From contig JAGTVB010000008.1 in assembly GCA_018224385.1 (NCBI GenBank), positions 1 through 44,288 on the forward strand: 44,288 bases of DNA. The letters are read 5' to 3'. Each line of letters opens with the position of its first letter. Position 1 is the stretch's first letter. The notes below the pieces were generated by a model. The model saw only the letters and a list, made by a program, of their open reading frames with translations, searched no databases and was not told the origin of the DNA. The DNA is from Gammaproteobacteria bacterium (GTDB taxonomy: Bacteria > Pseudomonadota > Gammaproteobacteria > HK1). The translations under genes were made by a program, and so were the position numbers. Of this stretch, positions 42,628-44,288 are shown piece after piece.

Positions 42628-43201
42628 AGTAAAATTTATCCCCCTTAGGGGCCTGCTCGGGTTGCCCCGCAACAGTCCGCTTATGATCAGCAGCGCCTCG
42701 AGCAAATAGCCACCGTCATGCAAGCTCGGAATGGATGGAATGCACCAAGTCTTGCCAATGATGGCAGGCTTCGTTTTTAGGGCAATTTAGGGACTATGGG
42801 TCGTGCTCGGAGACCATATTGTTCCTGGCAGCGCGCTTATCTGGCGCGACCTTTGCGCATTGGGTGGTAAACAATGGGCGCGCGCCTAGCCTGCTCTGGG
42901 GTGGCATCGATCTCTTCAACGATAGGGACGGGCTAGCCGTATACAGGGCTAAGGGATTTACCAATGCCAAGCCGTGATGTATGAAGCAATGAGCTTTGCC
43001 ACCGTTACACCTGCCTGTTTCGCGCTTTGGTTGTTTCCTCGATAAATTTTGTAGAGGCAACTTTGGCTTATTCAGGTGGCGTTGAAGAAGCGACGCGCTG
43101 GTAATTCCCCTTCGGTGAGTTTATTCAAGGCACTGCATAACAAAGATGCTTTTCTCTTCGTGAGAAAAACCAAAATCTGGCTACCTAAGAAAGGACTAGT
43201 A

Positions 43202-44288
43202 ATGACTGATGTACCGTTTGATGTCAAAGACCGTTCCCTAGCCGATGCAGGATTGAACCGGATTGACTGGGCACTTACGGAGATGCCCGTAATGAAGTCC
43301 CTTATTGACCGCTTGTCTAAGGAGCGACCCCTCGCCGGTCTTCGCATTAGCGGCTGTCTCCACATTACATCCGAAACGGCTAACCTGGGAAGAGCGCTCA
43401 AAGCGGCGGGGGCGCATGTCGTGTTGTGCGCGAGTAACCCTCTGAGCACCCAGGATGATGTAGCGGCGGCGCTGGCTGTTCACCTTGGTATTTCGGTGTT
43501 TGCACATCGGGGCGATAACCATGAACGGTATTATCAACGTATTGCAGCGGCGCTGGCGCATCGGCCGCACATCACCATCGATGATGGCGCCGACTTGGTA
43601 AGCGAAATCCATAAGAACCGAACGGACCTACTGACAGGACTGCTAGGGGGCACGGAAGAAACAACGACCGGCGTTATTCGGCTTCGCGCCATGGCGGCTG
43701 AGGGCGCGCTGCGTTATCCCATTATTGCCGTCAATGACGCTGACACAAAGCATTTGTTTGATAACCGCTACGGTACCGGCCAAAGCACTATCGATGGTTT
43801 TATTCGCGCCACGAACATTCTTCTGGCTGGGAAAGTCTTTACCGTTTGTGGGTACGGTTGGTGCGGACGAGGCGTGGCTATGCGTGCCCGAGGTCACGGG
43901 GCAAAAGTTATTGTCACTGAAGTCGAGCCGCTGCGGGCACTGGAGGCGACAATGGACGGTTTTCAAGTCATGCCGCTGTCGGAAGCTGCCCAGCAGGCAG
44001 ACTTCATTGTCACCGCGACGGGCGATAAGCATGTCATCGACCAAGTGCACCTGGAGGTGATGAAGGACGGATGCGTTATTGCCAACACCGGCCACTTTGA
44101 TGTTGAGATTAATATTCCGGCGCTTGAAGCAATGGCCGATCGCAAACAGCAGCCCAGGGATTCAGTCGAGGAGTACTACTCAAAAGACGGCCGGAGGATC
44201 AGATTATTAGCGCAGGGGCGCTTGGTGAATCTCGCCGCCGCAGAAGGCCATCCCGCCGCGGTAATGGACATGAGCTTTGCTAATCAAA
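43202..44288 (+). CDS. ahcY: Adenosylhomocysteinase (3' cut by window)
   Basis: Hydrolyses S-adenosylhomocysteine to adenosine and homocysteine, relieving inhibition of methyltransferases. It is missing from the ORF track because it runs off the end; 362 codons are visible. Hallmarks are [31 protein letters not shown], the active-site stretch [20 protein letters not shown], the NAD-binding [42 protein letters not shown] and the C-terminal [13 protein letters not shown]. Several segments recall the shorter archaeal/Thermotoga branch that lacks the approximately 40-residue insertion of the standard proteobacterial enzyme. The Shine-Dalgarno AAAGGA lies 6 nt before the ATG, and a stem-loop lies 33 bp further upstream. 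Confidence 0.96.
   Translation, partial: MTDVPFDVKDRSLADAGLNRIDWALTEMPVMKSLIDRLSKERPLAGLRISGCLHITSETANLGRALKAAGAHVVLCASNPLSTQDDVAAALAVHLGISVFAHRGDNHERYYQRIAAALAHRPHITIDDGADLVSEIHKNRTDLLTGLLGGTEETTTGVIRLRAMAAEGALRYPIIAVNDADTKHLFDNRYGTGQSTIDGFIRATNILLAGKVFTVCGYGWCGRGVAMRARGHGAKVIVTEVEPLRALEATMDGFQVMPLSEAAQQADFIVTATGDKHVIDQVHLEVMKDGCVIANTGHFDVEINIPALEAMADRKQQPRDSVEEYYSKDGRRIRLLAQGRLVNLAAAEGHPAAVMDMSFANQ

Larger units (their letters stand above)
41918..43201. other. 1.28-kb region without a convincing gene
   Basis: This is the largest empty stretch. ORFs of 60-126 aa overlap on both strands without start signals. One 39-codon frame at 42432-42551 (GTG start, no Shine-Dalgarno) reads EDNLFLEPSMAG then SLELGDPEKRKWASRRIA and looks slightly protein-like, so a remnant is possible. 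Other contents are a degenerate repeat copy near 41958-42030, a pair of competing stems at 42573-42627, a duplicated GCCTGCTCGG (42615-42624 and 42651-42660) and a TTTTCTC/GAGAAAA hairpin at 43150-43168 close to ahcY. No S-adenosylhomocysteine riboswitch core was found. Confidence 0.4.

Noticed and set aside
42343-42723. 126-aa minus-strand ORF in the empty region
   Set aside because: Pro/Arg/Ser-rich, no start signal and no family; not enough to call a gene.
41918-43201. S-adenosylhomocysteine riboswitch upstream of ahcY
   Set aside because: The conserved GAGGAGCGCUGC-type core and its GGCUCG partner are not present in the right order.
1-44288. CRISPR arrays, tRNA or rRNA genes, prophage
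   Set aside because: No regularly spaced direct repeats, no tRNA-like cloverleaf and no rRNA or phage structural genes were seen by reading; a covariance search would be needed to be certain about tRNAs.

Overview
The window looks like chromosomal DNA of a gammaproteobacterium with moderately high GC. Supporting signs are a complete ydbH-ynbE-ydbL operon, a split class II ribonucleotide reductase (NrdJa/NrdJb) like that of Pseudomonas, a BktB-type thiolase with a phasin, TilS, RNase D, MtaB and oxygen-independent HemN. No rRNA, tRNA, CRISPR array, prophage or complete insertion sequence was seen. The exact genus cannot be named from the sequence.

Layout. 1-2.5 kb: edge of a surface or exopolysaccharide region, with a cut-off secreted protein and a WcaJ-like polyprenyl-phosphate sugar transferase. 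3.1-6.3 kb: signalling pair in which a VWA-FHA membrane protein and a tiny 59-codon ORF diverge from a Hanks-type Ser/Thr kinase. 6.5-9.4 kb: accA, tilS and a VanZ-like protein. 9.5-11.5 kb: gamma-carbonic anhydrase-like protein and a FetAB-type ABC exporter. 11.7-13.5 kb: phasin and bktB behind a near-consensus sigma70 promoter. 13.8-16.5 kb: mtaB and rnd, convergent around a short inverted-repeat element.

16.6-20.8 kb: nrdJb and nrdJa, with a second copy of the element between them, controlled by an overlapping sigma70 promoter and two NrdR boxes. A divergent orphan ParB-domain gene follows. 20.9-23.8 kb: a divergent MreB paralogue and hemN. 24-28 kb: inositol-phosphatase family protein, metallophosphoesterase, CarS-like CDP-alcohol synthase, and a coupled monooxygenase/Fe-alcohol dehydrogenase pair. 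28.3-33.3 kb: retropepsin-like protease, an acyl-CoA synthetase and a single-chain IorA-IorB-type molybdenum hydroxylase.

33.4-36 kb: run of small or orphan genes, comprising a 79-aa conserved-looking protein, DedA, a MerB-family protein with its catalytic residues, a 39-aa membrane peptide absent from the ORF track, and a stand-alone TSCPD-domain paralogue of NrdJb. 36.2-41.9 kb: ydbH-ynbE-ydbL (intermembrane lipid transport) converging on an MscS-family channel, with an intrinsic terminator inside the last codons of the channel gene. 41.9-43.2 kb: 1.28 kb with no convincing gene, holding a degenerate repeat copy and a possible switch-like RNA structure. 43.2 kb to the end: ahcY, cut by the window edge and also absent from the track.

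The strongest new-looking items are the dispersed element family with one copy separating nrdJa and nrdJb, the tandem NrdR boxes, the stand-alone TSCPD paralogue, the orphan MerB-like enzyme, the fused molybdenum hydroxylase, and the kinase/VWA-FHA pair with its remnant ORF. I did not find one clear-cut undescribed multi-gene system.
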